A stretch of DNA of 64,000 nt from Zygotorulaspora mrakii (lineage: Eukaryota; Ascomycota; Saccharomycetes; Saccharomycetales; Saccharomycetaceae). Both the position numbers and the translations under genes were made by a program. Shown here piece after piece: positions 45,001 to 58,425 of this stretch. Within the stretch, counting starts at the first letter, position 1. Every line of letters starts with the position of its first letter. Under the pieces are notes generated by a model, which saw nothing but the letters and a program-made list of their open reading frames with translations, ran no database searches and was not told the origin of the DNA. Where the stretch lies: the NCBI RefSeq assembly GCF_013402915.1, contig NC_050723.1, forward strand, positions 1,196,481-1,260,480, in the 5' to 3' direction.

Positions 45001-46089
45001 TCTTTTTTTATAAAAGAATCACAAGTTAACGCCAAGCGCACACTTCCCCAAACCAGTCTATCTTTGATACCTACCGAACTGTCGGAAAGCAATAGACAAT
45101 TTCTTATGAGACGCCTGTTGTGTGTGTGAGCAAATATTCAGTTATTCTAAGTAGCGACCTTTCTCTCGAAAGAATCACTGAGCGATGCCAATTATACATC
45201 CACCCAAACGGGCCACCATTGATATGAAAACGTCAAAGAATAAATTATACTTCCATAGTATGTTTGTCGCGAGGTTGCTGCGCAACTCTTCTGTCGTAGA
45301 GAATTTCCAAGAACATCGACGGGAAGAGATCTCTCTAAAAAAGCTTAATCGTTTAATAGCAGTGTGTCTCACTTTCAAAATGATATGCCTATTTTGAGTA
45401 AAGCACAGCTACTACTGGATGTGACCTAACTGGGAAAGAGTACTTAGAGGCAGAGAGAAACTAAAGAAAGCTGAAAGAGGACAACCTTAACAGCACTCCC
45501 AGACTGAACGTAGCTACGTATTTCGAATATACAATGGTAACCATGATGGTAGCAATGGTAGCTCTTCTCTTGACGACCTCTACCTTTCTCGATACGGATT
45601 GTATCTCCTCACCAAGCTGCCCTTGATAGGAGAAGAATTTCCGGTTTTGGAGATATCTTCCTTTTTCCTTCCAGAAGAGTGAGACATACTCATGGAACGA
45701 TATTCTAATTTCCTTATTAAGATTTTTTCTCGTTTGGAATGTTCCTCAAAAAAGCGGCTGTGCCTTTAGAAAAACATTGTTTTCTCAGAATGATTCACAT
45801 ATGTTTCCCTTTATGGATGACAAACGTATGAATTTCTTTAAAGTTTAGAGCAGCCATGTAAAAGGTGCTACCGTTGCCTTTGGAAATCTGATGACTTCAC
45901 TCACCTGGAATCAGTAAAAGCGAAAGTGATAATTCTTCTAGTATTATTTTATGTACAAGCTCCACAAAATTCGACAAACTAAAAATTGCCAACGTTGAAT
46001 ATAAAAAAGACACACACCGAGCGGGTCGACTATCAATGATGTAAGGTTACGGCTTTCCATAAAATAAAATAAATTCAACAAGGGTTATC
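42027..46089. other. Gene-poor spacer of 4 kb before the adhesin
   Basis: No convincing gene, tRNA or LTR was found. Open frames of up to 110 codons (for example 43208-43480 on + and 44057-44389 on -) have no recognisable character. A short direct repeat, about three copies of AGTTACTGC, lies at 43962-43988. The end contains the adhesin promoter. Confidence 0.45.
46000..46008 (+). promoter_or_regulatory. Probable TATA box of the SAG1-like gene
   Basis: TATAAAAAA lies about 90 bp upstream of the ATG at 46090, an ordinary yeast spacing. No clear pheromone-response or Mcm1 site was identified. Confidence 0.45.
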
Positions 46090-49000
46090 ATGCGCTCTCT
46101 GAGATCCTCGCTTATCGCCTCTTGGCTAATAGCGTCTATCTCGTTGATTGCCTCTGCGAAAGATCTAGGACATGTCTTTAATTCTTTATCATTGTCCCTG
46201 AAGGCAGCAATCGTAATCACCCTCAAGGTGTCTGGGACGCGAACCTGCAATTTTCCATTACTGATGCTATGAATGCTCAACAGGGTGACACTTTTGCTTT
46301 AGATATTCCAGACGTTTATAGGGTTTATGGCGGAGGCTCAGATTCTTCAAGTTTCACCATAAGTTCTGCTTCTGGATCCCAATTGGCAACCTGTTCCGTG
46401 TTCTCTGGATTGTCATTAACTACTGATTCAAGAGTGGAATGTACAATCACAAATTCTAACATCAACCAGATGGCATCGGTAGCCAACGTTTCTGGTTCTG
46501 TTACACTTCCTTTTATCTTTTCCGTCGGTGGTTCTGACTTTAATGCAGATTTGGATGCTGCGCAAGTATACACCACTGGCACAAACACAGTTACTTGGGG
46601 TGGTCTGACGGCAACAGCTTCCTTTGCTGCTGGCCCCACATATACCCCTAATCTTGCCAATGGCTATGATTCATCCAGCGATCCCAACTACTACGTGCGT
46701 ACTTCGGTAAACAACCAAATCCAAAACTATTTCGTTGGTTCCCAGTGTTCTTCAGGTTCAATCACGGCGGAAGATATCAGGATTCAGTTTGCAGGGTTTT
46801 CTAGAGGTGATGCCGCTACTGGTGAATTGGTTTCATGTTCCAACGTTGAATTGAAAATGTCAAACAGGTTCAATAGGTGGATGATGCCAGAGACTGCTGA
46901 GGATGTTCCTTCCTCTGTTACTTATACGTGTGAAAACAATGTAGTTACAATTAATGCAAGAAGTTTGCCAGCCGGCTATCGGGTTTTTTTAAATGGATTC
47001 CAGCGGCCATCAAATTCTGGAAATCCTATTTCCATTTTAAACAGATATTCCGACAATGTTACTTGTTCTGACGGTACAACGGTAAATAAAGCCTTTTCGA
47101 TTAACACACAACTGCAGCTCGCTGCTGCTTCTGGTGTCTATGTGCCATTTGAAATCACCACGCGTTCTTATCAAGGAGATGTTACCACAGTTACTACGGA
47201 AGTACTTGCAGGGACAGAAAACATTGTTGTCTTAATTCCAACACCAAGAACTACAATTACAAGGACGTATTCAGGCAATTCTGTAAGAACAACAACTTTG
47301 GAGCACGCTACAGACGCTACTTTCATAACAGTAGAGGTTGATCTCCCAACAAGAACTAGAACAACCACTATTCCGTGGACCGGAACCGTAACAAGTAGTA
47401 CGTTAATCACATCAGGCATTACTTTTACTGAGGTTATAAATGTACCAGTCAGGAGGACAACAGTATCTCACATCTGGAATTCTCCAACTCACTCCACTAC
47501 TACTGATTCCTTCAACGCAGCCTCTGATACAGTTCTGACGGTTGAAATTTGGCAGCCTTCCAGTACCACAACTACTTCAACCACATTTTATGACGGAACA
47601 GTTGAAACATTTACCACTATCCCATACAGCGAGGCTGATCAAACAGTAACGGTTGTGGATAGGAGACCATATCCAAGACAATCAACATTTGTGGCAACCA
47701 CTGGTACCAACTTCTTGAGCACTAGCCCTTTAACTGATTCTTCTGGTTCAACTACTGGTCTTGAAATCTACAGATATGGTACTGTTACTACCAGGACCTC
47801 AACTTATGTGTGGAGTAGCGAGACTTCTTCCTCAACAACACTGCTACGTCCAAGTGGTCAATCAATTCAAACTGTTGTTGTATATGTACCTCCATTTCCT
47901 CAGAGCCAAAACGGTGTCTGTGGACCCACAAATGGTGTAAGCAGCCTCGCCTGTGCCAGTGGACTGTACTGTAGTCAAAACAATGCAAACAATCAGCGTT
48001 GTGTTCCAATCCGTACTACAACGTCAACTGTATACTTTGATGGTCCAACCTCGTCATATTCTACACTTCCTTATGTTACATCAGATAGTACGATCGTACT
48101 ATTTCGTCCACCAAATACTGTTACAAGGACAACCGTTTGGAGTCATGTGCAAATCTCAACTTCTACTGAACCCTTACAATCCAACCAACCAACTAGATAT
48201 GTTGACGTATTTACTCCAACAACGACTACAGTTCGGAGCACATGGACCAGTACTCAATTTTTCACTTCCACTGTTTCCCCTGAAGAAGATGCGCCCGAAT
48301 ATACAGTAGTAATTTATGGTCCACCCGTTTCGTACTACACATCGACATCTTCATACACTGGAAGAACCCCAACAACGTACACAATTTCTAACAATCCAAC
48401 ACAGGTTACGATCATTAATGTTGAACCTATTCCACGTACTACTGTCACCAGAGGCTGGACTTTCTCTACCACTGGAACAACGATTTTCAATTGTGGTGAT
48501 ATAGAGCAAGCTAATCCAACGCAGAACGTATTTCATAAGAGAGAGAATCCTTATACTCGTGTTTGTGATCCACTTAATACTGTTACCACTGAAATTACAG
48601 AAGTCGTTCATATCCCATTTGTAACCTCAACAATCAATTATCCATATCCAGGAACAACCACAAGTACCTCCCTGAGCTTATCTGACGGAGCATTAACAGA
48701 AACTATCATAAACTATGTTCCAAATACAGTATGTGCTACCTCTAGCGCTTCCTGTGGTACTGTTGGATCTCCTGGTTCTTTGGGTTCTCAAACTGCTTGT
48801 TGTCAATTGGGATTAAGATGTGCTACAGAATCTGCTAATATTGTTTGTGTACCGGCTTCAACTGCCAGTACGTTGGTAACTAACTATTGGACCGAATCTT
48901 CTACCGTAACATCCACATTCACAACGTATATCACAGGACAACCATATGTTGAAACTCAAGTCATTGTGCCAATTATTACGGAGACACTTACAAATACATG

Positions 49001-52000
49001 GGACTCTCCTTTAACAAGAACAATGACTACCATTAGTGGTGACTCCACGCGAGGAACCGCAACGGTTGTCGTTGAGGTTCCAAGCTCAAGAGCCATACAG
49101 ACCTCAACATCGTATACTCAGTGGACCGGCAGTTTCACAAACACCTATTCAACGTCATTTGCAACCTCCACTGGAAGTAATGGAATTGCCACTGCTGAAA
49201 CCATTTACTACGTTGAAACACCGGTCGCTCACCTCAACACAACCAGTTACACCCCATGGACAGGTACGTTCACAAGCACATACGCAACATCCACTGGTGT
49301 ATCCACTGGCAGCGATGGTATTGTAACTACTGAAACATTCTACTATGTCGAAACACCGGTCGCTCACCTCAACACAACCAGTTACACCCCTTGGACAGGT
49401 ACTTTCACAAGCACCTACGCAACATCTACTGGTGTTTTTACTGGCAGTGACGGTATTGTGACTACTGAAACATTCTACTACGTTGAAACACCAAGTGCTC
49501 AGAACAGCTCTACAGGTGCTCAAACTGCAACCACGAGCTACATACCATGGACAGGTACGTTCACAAGCACCTACGCAACATCTACTGGTGTTTTTACTGG
49601 CAGTGACGGTATTGTGACTACTGAAACATTCTACTATGTCGAAACACCGGTCGCTCACCTCAACACAACCAGTTACACCCCTTGGACAGGTACTTTCACA
49701 AGCACCTACGCAACATCTACTGGTGTTTTTACTGGCAGTGACGGTATTGTAACTACTGAAACATTCTACTATGTCGAAACACCGGTCGCTCACCTCAACA
49801 CAACCAGTTACACACCATGGACAGGTACTTTCACAAGCACCTACGCAACATCTACTGGTGTTTTTACTGGCAGTGACGGTATTGTGACTACTGAAACATT
49901 CTACTACGTTGAAACACCAAGTGCTCAGAACAGCTCTACAGGTGCTCAAACTGCAACCACGAGCTACATACCATGGACAGGTACGTTCACAAGCACCTAC
50001 GCAACATCTACTGGTGTTTTTACTGGCAGTGACGGTATTGTGACTACTGAAACATTCTACTATGTCGAAACACCGGTCGCTCACCTCAACACAACCAGTT
50101 ACACCCCTTGGACAGGTACTTTCACAAGCACCTACGCAACATCTACTGGTGTTTTTACTGGCAGCGATGGTATTGTAACTACTGAAACATTCTACTATGT
50201 CGAAACACCGGTCGCTCACCTCAACACAACCAGTTACACACCATGGACAGGTACTTTCACAAGCACCTACGCAACATCTACTGGTGTGTTAACGGGAAGC
50301 GATGGTGTTGTTACCACTGAAACCGTCTACTATGTTGAGACACCATCTGGAAACGCTGTAACCACAAGTTACACACCATGGACCGGTTCTTTCACAACCA
50401 CTTACGCCACATCCACTGAAATCTCCACTGGCAGTGACGGTGTTGTGACCACTGAAACCGTCTACTATGTTGAGACACCATCTGGAAACGCTGCAACAAC
50501 AAGTTACACAGCATGGACTGGTTCTTTCACAACCACCTACTCTACTGGATTTACAACCTTCACAGGAACTGACAATTCAACAACAGTTGCTCCTGTATAC
50601 TATGTCGAAACGCCATCTGGAAACGCGGTAACAACAAGTTACACAGCATGGACCGGTTCTTTGACAAGCACCTACGCAACTTCCACCGAAATCTTCACTG
50701 GCAGTGACGGTGTTGTGACCACTGAAACCGTCTACTATGTTGAGACACCATCTGGAAACGCTGCAACAACAAGTTACACAGCATGGACCGGTTCTTTCAC
50801 AACAACCTACGCAACTTCCACAGAAATCTTCTCTGGCAGTGACGGTGTTGTTACCACTGAAACCGTCTACTATGTCGAGACACCATCTGGAAACGCTGCA
50901 ACAACAAGTTACACAGCATGGACCGGTTCTTTCACAACCACCTATGCCACATCCACTGATGTGTTAACGGGAAGCGATGGTGTTGTTACCACTGAAACCG
51001 TCTACTATGTTGAGACACCATCTGGAAACGCTGTAACCACAAGTTACACACCATGGACCGGTTCTTTCACAACCACTTACGCCACATCCACTGAAATCTC
51101 CACTGGCAGTGACGGTGTTGTTACCACTGAAACCGTCTACTATGTTGAGACACCATCTGGAAACGCTGCAACAACAAGTTACACAGCATGGACTGGTTCT
51201 TTCACAACCACCTACTCTACTGGATTTACAACCTTCACAGGAACTGACAATTCAACAACAGTTGCTCCTGTATACTATGTTGAAACGCCATCTGGAAACG
51301 CTGCAACAACAAGTTACACAGCATGGACAGGTTCTTTCACAAGCACTTACGCCACATCCACTGAAATCTCCACTGGCAGTGACGGTGTTGTGACCACTGA
51401 AACCGTCTACTATGTTGAGACACCATCTGGAAACGCTGCAACAACAAGTTACACAGCATGGACCGGTTCTTTCACAACAACCTACGCAACTTCCACAGAA
51501 ATCTTCTCTGGCAGTGACGGTGTTGTTACCACTGAAACCGTCTACTATGTCGAGACACCATCTGGAAACGCTGTAACCACAAGTTACACAGCATGGACCG
51601 GTTCTTTCACAAGCACTTACGCCACATCCACTGATGTGTTAACGGGAAGCGATGGTGTTGTTACCACTGAAACCGTCTACTATGTTGAGACACCATCTGG
51701 AAACGCTGTAACCACAAGTTACACACCATGGACCGGTTCTTTGACAAGCACCTACGCAACTTCCACAGAAATCTTCACTGGCAGTGACGGTGTTGTTACC
51801 ACTGAAACTGTCTACTATGTCGAGACACCATCTGGAAACGCTGTAACCACAAGTTACACACCATGGACTGGTACTTTCACAAGCACTTACGCCACATCCA
51901 CTGATGTGTTAACGGGTAGCGATGGCGTTGTTACCACTGAAACTTTCTACTATGTTGAAACTCCAGGGTCAGCTTACTATGGTAACAGTACGCAGAGTAC

Positions 52001-52940
52001 GATTTCAAGTACAGTTTCAACCTCCGAGGAGCCAGCAAGCTTAGTCTCAAGTACGGTATCTACAACCCCGAAGAGCGCCACAAGTTCACCATCGTCGGAA
52101 ACCGGAGGCGATATTAGCACCACTCAGACAACAGTGAACTCTGACAGCTCTTCATATTTTGCCTCAACAGCCAGCCCATACACAAAGTCTGGAGCATCAA
52201 TCGCCACAAGCGGTAACAGCAAGTCTGTGGTTACTACTACTGTAAATGGTATGGTGACTTCATACACTACGATATGCCCAGCTTCTGACAGTACCTTCAA
52301 GGAGTCTGTCATAACAGCTAGCTCATACTCAGGGTCTGCTGCATCAAGTGTCACAAGTGGTAACAATAGGTCTGTGGTTACCACTACCATGAATGGTATG
52401 GTGACTTCCTACACCACGACATGCCCAGAATCCGACAGTGTCTCTTCTCAGTCAACAACCATTTCCGATAACCATTCAGAACATACTTCTAGTCCTAACG
52501 CTGCTTCAGATAGTAGTGCTACTCCTGAGAATGAAACAGCTTCCCCAGCACCAGAAAAAGCTTCAAGCAAAGGTTTTTCTGTCTATTCAACCACACAAAC
52601 TCCTCAATTTACTAGTGAAGCTTCAAATAGCGGAGCTCCAAAAGAATCGGTTGCGACGACAACATCAAAGCCAAACGGCTCGTCCAACCGTGGAAGTGAA
52701 ACATACATACAGTCAACATCTGTCACAGTTCCAAGAACTACCGATTTTGCTGGCTCAACTGTGGTCTCAAACACCCTTTTGAGTGAGACCTCTGCGCCGC
52801 AGTCACCACAAACTGTCTCTCCACAGTTGAGCACTTCAACAAGAGCCCCACAATCATTGTCAACTCTTTCTGTTTACGAAGGTGTGGCCAACAGACTCAG
52901 AGCTGGTGTTCTATTTGCTCTACCACTCGCGTTCCTATAG
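46090..52940 (+). CDS. SAG1: SAG1/Als-like GPI cell-wall adhesin, one apparent frameshift
   Basis: The N-terminus (46090) is a signal peptide, MRSLRSSLIASWLIASISLIASA. The frame then shifts around 46180-46200, most simply by one lost base at the CCC run 46196-46198. After that, the frame through 46269 is open to 52940. The first about 330 residues resemble the immunoglobulin-like binding domains of alpha-agglutinin and Als proteins (QGDTFALDIPDVYRVYGG, ATCSVFSGLSLTTDSRVECT, SLPAGYRVFLNGF). A Thr-rich stalk with two Cys-rich islands (about 47915-48005 and 48725-48855) follows. Then come 21 tandem repeats and a Ser/Thr-rich region. The hydrophobic GPI-type end is preceded by STLSVYEGVANR, like the STYEG of Sag1. 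At about 2280 residues it is far longer than S. cerevisiae Sag1 (650). It could serve mating or general adhesion. Confidence 0.8.
49219..51960 (+). repeat. Tandem 135-bp coding repeats in the adhesin
   Basis: Twenty regular units follow one diverged unit at about 49093. Eighteen are 135 bp (45 residues) and two are 156 bp, the latter carrying a longer SAQNSSTGAQT insert. The core is TTSYTPWTGTFTSTYATST then GSDGIVTTETFYYVE. Two higher-order duplications are visible: a 3-unit block of 426 bp (49488-49913 and 49914-50339) and a 5-unit block of 675 bp beginning near 50340 and again near 51015. Confidence 0.95.
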
Positions 52941-54374
52941 TTTGATTGGACGGAAAATGTATTATTTTTTGAGTTCCAGCTGGAATTTTTGCTCCAAGTC
53001 TTGCTTCAGAGAAATCACTTCTAAAAAAAGTTGAGATTATATATTATTCGAGGATTATCTTTTATATAGTAACTGAACTCATTTTCTTTTTTATTTCACT
53101 TTTTGCAAGAGCCGCGGCAGTTTTTCCTATGGATGGAGGTAGATGACTTTGGGGATAGTGGCTTGATGAGTCTAATATATGACTTGTGGTACTGTCAGTA
53201 GTTAATTTTCAGGAGTTGAAAACGGTTGTCGAAAGTGGCCTAGCGCATTCCATTTTGAAAATTTCAGCGCTTATTTCGACATGTAGGGACTTTTCTGAGG
53301 CACAAACAGCCAACAAAAGTGCAATATAGCTCGAATTTGGGGAAAAAAACGCCAAACGGATGCTGAGTGAAGAGCAGTGTGAAACCTATTTTATATGGTA
53401 AACTATTATTGGGGATAATGCTTGTGTTAAAATTTGAAAATATTAAACCTTAAAATACTGGTATTATAGTAAAGTAGTGCTTGTTGCATTTTCTTTTTAT
53501 TTGTAAAGTAATGAATGATGGTTGTTCATTTAGAGAGTTATAGGGTACCGATCTCGAGACGTCGAACCATACAGAAAAAAATCAGTTCAGTGCGAAGAAA
53601 ATACTATGTGAAGTCTTTGTTGTGTGAAAACATATGTGTTTAATGATATATGGCTGTCAGGAAAAGAAGAAAGCATTTCCTTTGTACTGTGTATGTGGAT
53701 GTGAGCACGATAAGTAATTTAAATAATCAAAGGGAAACCAATATAGAGAACGCTCTCCCCAAACCGAAATGGTGAAAGGTAACATAGGAAAAAACAGAGA
53801 ATAGAAACAAGTTTGAAAGTAAGGGAATGTGTTTTTTTGAATGTGAACAAAAAAAGTTCACAGTAAAGTGGGTAGAGAAATAGCAGATATATACTTGAGA
53901 TCCGATAAAAGATTGCTGAAAGATGTATTGGTATTGATCTTGAGTGCTTCAGTCGAATATTTGGAAATTGATGATGTTAAGAAAAGGTTGAAGTAAGATT
54001 GAATGATATGAAGTAAAAAAGAGAGAAACTTTATAACCTATAATTAATACAGTTTATAGATGGGTGAATAAAACAACCACGTAGAGAAAGTAAGAAAAAT
54101 TTATGAAAGGTTGTGAAAGATGAAAGTAAATATGAACAAAGTGATATAAAGTTTGAAATTCCTTCAAGAGGTATTGGTGATATGAAACCAAAAAAACGAG
54201 CTGAAAAGCGGCCTAACAGATGGGCTGTGGATCTATTTTTCGAAAGATGACCTCGAGATTTCATTTTAAGTGAATTAAAGATAAAGACTGTAGGTTTAAT
54301 CAATTAACAGTTTTTCATGAAGTAGAGGTGTGACCTGAAAGAGTTATGCGCATAATTTTTTACCTAAGCAGAAT
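52941..54374. other. Gene-free spacer after the adhesin
   Basis: About 1.4 kb of A/T-rich sequence without a recognisable gene, RNA or LTR. Purines are already in excess on the + strand from about 53700. Confidence 0.5.
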
Positions 54375-55737
54375 TTGGCGATTACCTATTTCACTCCACT
54401 TGACATCAATCTGTTTGTGAGAGTTACAGAGCGGCGAGAAGGTTTTGAAAAGATGGAGATTCTGGGTAGGTGCTTTAGCAGCTGTATCCGTAGTGATGAA
54501 TACCGCGAGTACCTGGTGCGATGGGTGCGCATGTGCCCGTTTGACTTCCGCACATGGGACAGCTTCGAACTTGCATGTCCTGAGAATACAGTATCAAAAG
54601 TAAGACGGCTACTTGATACTACCCATGTCTGGTGCGGTTTACCTGCTTTGCAACAACAGAAAATGCAAGGGAGCCTGGAAAGTGGTTTACATCAGGGACG
54701 TTCCTTCCACCTGAGAACTTTTGGAGCTGGTTCGGCAAGCTGTACAGCAGGGTTGTGAGGGAGAGCGGCATAGAGTCGTCGTCGCGCATAGCAGTGGACT
54801 TTGACAATGCGGTGGTGCGGGTCGAGGGAAAGCTGATATCTTTTGAGTATGTGAGGGAGATGAAGAAGGATGTGGGGCACGACTTTGAGGCCCTAGTAAG
54901 TGAATTAAGAGAGTGGCTGGAGTTTGGTAGTGTCGGCGATGTATACACGACTGTGATGGGCAATCGCACCATTTCTGTAGTGGACGATCTGTCCTCACAA
55001 GGCTCAGTGTTTAACGTAATTCCTATGAATGCTGTCGAAGGTCATATTATGGGGTTCCGCGATGGACAGGACGCAAACAACAAGGGAAAGTGCGACAGAA
55101 TCCTGAAGATCATCAATGGCGTAACCAAGCTGCTCATGCTACACGGAGACGATTGAGGGGATTACATGCAATGACGACGTGACGTCACGAGTATTGTTGC
55201 ATTGGGGACACTTTTGGCATTCAGTGGTCCGGTCGAAAGCAAACGTGGCGACGTTAGTGTTTGGAGGTCGACTATCGAAACCATTCGGAATTGATATGGA
55301 GTGGGGGAACAGAGAGCCGTATAGCAGGTATTCAAGAATGTTAGACAATGAGATATTTCTGCGGTCGCACCGACGCATGCTGGAAGTTGTTTCAGGTACA
55401 CTTTGGGGGGGACGGGCATGGTCGGGGGGACTGTTTTGATTTGAATGAGTTCCGGCTGTTGGTGCTCCTGTTGTAATGTGTGTACGAGAAAGGGGATGTT
55501 CACAATATGGTGAGTAGGGTGTTACCAGGGTACCGCAAGTTTGAAGTATTTGGGCAATGGTTGGGCAGTGTGATGTGTAAGCGAGTGTGCGGTTACGATG
55601 AGCGGGTGCCTGTGTACAGGTTTGTACTGGGCATTCTTATGCCCCGACGTGACTTTGGCGGTAGTGCCTACTGGTTTTTGGTGGTAGTAGGGTTTTCTAG
55701 CGAACAAGAAGAGGTACAAAGCTGTAACTTGGCATAG
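54375..55737 (+). pseudogene. Decayed subtelomeric gene of unknown family
   Basis: Protein-like sequence is spread over all three + frames in succession. These are about 54450-54610 (RSDEYREYLVRWVRMCPFDF), about 54615-54710 in another frame (YLLCNNRKCKGAWKVVYI), 54710-55156 (FWSWFGKLYSRV, LISFEYVREMKKDVGHDF, NKGKCDRILKIINGVTKLLM), then 55179-55439 and 55480-55737. Cys/Trp/Tyr content and the smooth hand-over between frames suggest one gene broken by several frameshifts and stops. The order is like a subtelomeric repeat gene, but I do not recognise the family. The open stretch 54632-55156 has no ATG near its start. Confidence 0.5.
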
Positions 55738-57214
55738 CTACTGGGCACTAACGCAAGTGCTCTAGCCTACATTTTTGGGCCTCTAGCGTGCTGTTTGGGC
55801 ATTTGAGAGTGGCTGAAAGTTGAAAAGAGATTGTCGTCTAGATCATGAAGGAGTGACATTTCCGTTGCAGTTTTTTAAAAAATGAATGAAGAGTGTGGAG
55901 CCGTATTGGCACATAAAGAGTCAAGTGCCTGAGAGATCGGTTGGATGAGCCATGGTGATTCTCGTAGCACATGAGGAAACCAGTGAAATGATCATCAGCA
56001 ACGGGGAATAAGTTTTTCACAGCTCGCGCGGTTGAAAAAGACGACGCGCGGTTGGCCGATAAGCACGATAGTTTTTTTCACAGCGAGCTGGCTGTAAGGC
56101 GAAGAGTGACGGGAATGAATGTGATGTGTGTAAAAAGTGAGAAGAAAAGAACAAACAAGTGGGGGTGGGTGATGCAAAGGACTGGTAACATGAAGGTTAA
56201 GTTAGATAAAAAGGTAAAGAAAGTGTTAAGTTATAAAAAAATGGTGGGAAGAGAGGAGGAGGATTAGTGAAGTAGATGTTTTGATATACAGGGATGATAG
56301 GAAAGACTGGTTATTTATAATGGCAACGGACAGTTGCTGTTAGGTTAGCGAGAGATCGTAGGGAAGATGTAATAGGGTAGTGGCATCGAGTGAGGGGCCG
56401 GTAAAGCATGATGATAATATTATAAAAAAAAGTTTGCTGGCACGAGGTCATTTCATGTTGGGTAAGAAATTTTAAAAATTTGGAAAGGTGAAAAGTGTTG
56501 AAAATGAAAAAGAAGTAGTAAAATAGAGAGAAAACGTTAAATAAAGAAGGGTAGCTTAGAGTTTTTTGATGTGAAGCTGATATTGGGGGATATATAGAGG
56601 GGCAAAGAGGGGAGATGTGTGGGTCTAACGTCTGTTTGTATGGGTTTGTGAGACGAATGTATGGGCGATGGTGTAGAGATGGCGGAATGGGGTACGGAGG
56701 TAGATGTAAGGATGGGAATGGCGGGCGTAATATATTCTGTTGCGTCAGTGAGAGCTGGTGAGGATGAGTGTGCAGATGTAAATCAAGGAATGTTTTGAGA
56801 GTGTTTACATACAGGCAAAGTGGTATGGATTGATGGAATGTGGAGGGAATGGTAAACGAGGAGGATGATGGAAGAAGCAGGGCAAGGGAAGTGAAGAGGC
56901 AGGGAGAGGGAAGGGAAATATTAAATAAGTGATGGCGATAGAGAAAGAAATAAGAAACGATTTTAAAGCTGGTCAAAATGCGAGTTTATTGAGAAGAAGC
57001 GATGCGTTAAGTGGTGGGATAGTGGGTGAAAAAAGAGGATAGAAAAGTGGTAAAGAGCGTTGATTTGGTGGAAGTAGAGGTGAAATGGGGTTATTGAGTG
57101 AGTTCGGAAGTGATATAGATTTTAAAAAATGAAAAAAGAGGAATTATTTGTCGAAATGCGACGGGGTAAAAGTGGTGAGGTAAGGAAGGTAGGGTAAGTG
57201 GGTGGTAAAGGACG

Positions 57215-57315
57215 TGAATAAAGAAGTGTAAATAAAAGAACGTAAATAAAGGAATGTAAATTAAGGAGTGTAAATAAATGAATTTAAATAAAGTAAATAA
57301 GATAATGTAATTAAA
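57215..57315 (+). repeat. Degenerate TAAATAAA-type repeats
   Basis: Six or so irregular copies of a 15-17 bp motif, roughly GTAAATAAAGGAATG, occur in a row. This is the most A/T-rich part of the domain. Confidence 0.6.
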
Positions 57316-57523
57316 AAATAAATAAATATGAAATTGTGGTAAAGTGAAGGAATGTAATAATAAATTGTAAAAAAGATAATGTATGTTTGTAAAGGAATGT
57401 GAGAAGTAAAAGGAAAAAGTTAGCAGGAGTGAGTAGAGGAAAGAAGGGAGAATAAAGAATAAAAGAATTGAATAGTCCAATGTAAGCAGTTTGAAAGAAA
57501 TATGTGGCTGTTATCGTTATCGT

Positions 57524-57585
57524 TGTTGTTGTTTGTTTTCGTTTGTTTTCGATTGTTTGTTGTTGTTGTTGTTGTTGTTGTTGTT
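57524..57585 (+). repeat. GTT/TTG microsatellite
   Basis: GTT repeats, interrupted by TTTCG, give a tract of about 60 bp. It is the only T-rich island in the purine-rich domain. Confidence 0.85.
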
Positions 57586-58425
57586 TTTTGATGGGAAAAG
57601 AAGAAGTTGTTTATGGATCTCGATGGTAAATTAAAGAAATGAAAAGTAAGTTGGTAAATGAGGAGAAAAGATGGGGTAGCTGGGGTAATCGGGGAGATGA
57701 TGTAAGTCAAATATTGGCTATACGTGAAAGAGTGGAGAAGAAAAGTGTAGTGTATAGTTTAGTAATTGCTTTAGAATAGATAGTTGGTTGAATAATAGAG
57801 AAAGAAGTTTGAAGTTAAAGAGAAGAGATAGTTGGTAAAAGAAGAAGTCAGTGTATGGAAAAGAAGTAAAAGCGATATAATGTTGAAATGAAATGAATAT
57901 AATGGATGATTGAAAGAAGTTGAGTGAGCGTTGTAAAAGTTAGATATAAGAGAAAGAAAGATGAAATAAAAGAGCGGTGAAAGTTTAGTGAGTGGAGAGA
58001 AGAAGTTGAGTTAGAGTTGAATAAAGGGATGAGAAGGAGAGGAGTAGTAGAAAAAGATGAAAGAGAAGGGGAAGTAATTGTGAATGTCGAGAAAAAAAGA
58101 AAGTAAAATGTTTTTAACGAAAGAAGATGTATAGAAGAGTAGAGTAGAGTAAATAGATGTAAGGAGTAAGGTATAGTAGTAAAGTAGAAGAAAGAGTGGG
58201 GGTAGAAGGAGGAAGGAAGTAGAGTAGTAAGGTGAAAGAGTTAGAGAGAGAGGAATGAAGAAAGAAGTAAAAGTATGAATGAAAAGAAGTTGGGAGTGTG
58301 TTATGTAAAAGTTGAGAAGTAGAAGTGAAGAAGAAAAGAAAGAAGTGGAGTAGATGAAAAGTGTAGAGGGTGGTTGAAAGTTGAAATGAAGAAAAAGAAT
58401 GAGTGAGAAGCGAGAAATATGAAAG

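Noticed and set aside
49155..50219. Long minus-strand frame coding for a Cys-rich repeated protein of 354 residues
   Set aside because: It lies exactly antisense to the adhesin repeats, and its periodicity is inherited from them. It has no independent signal of a gene.
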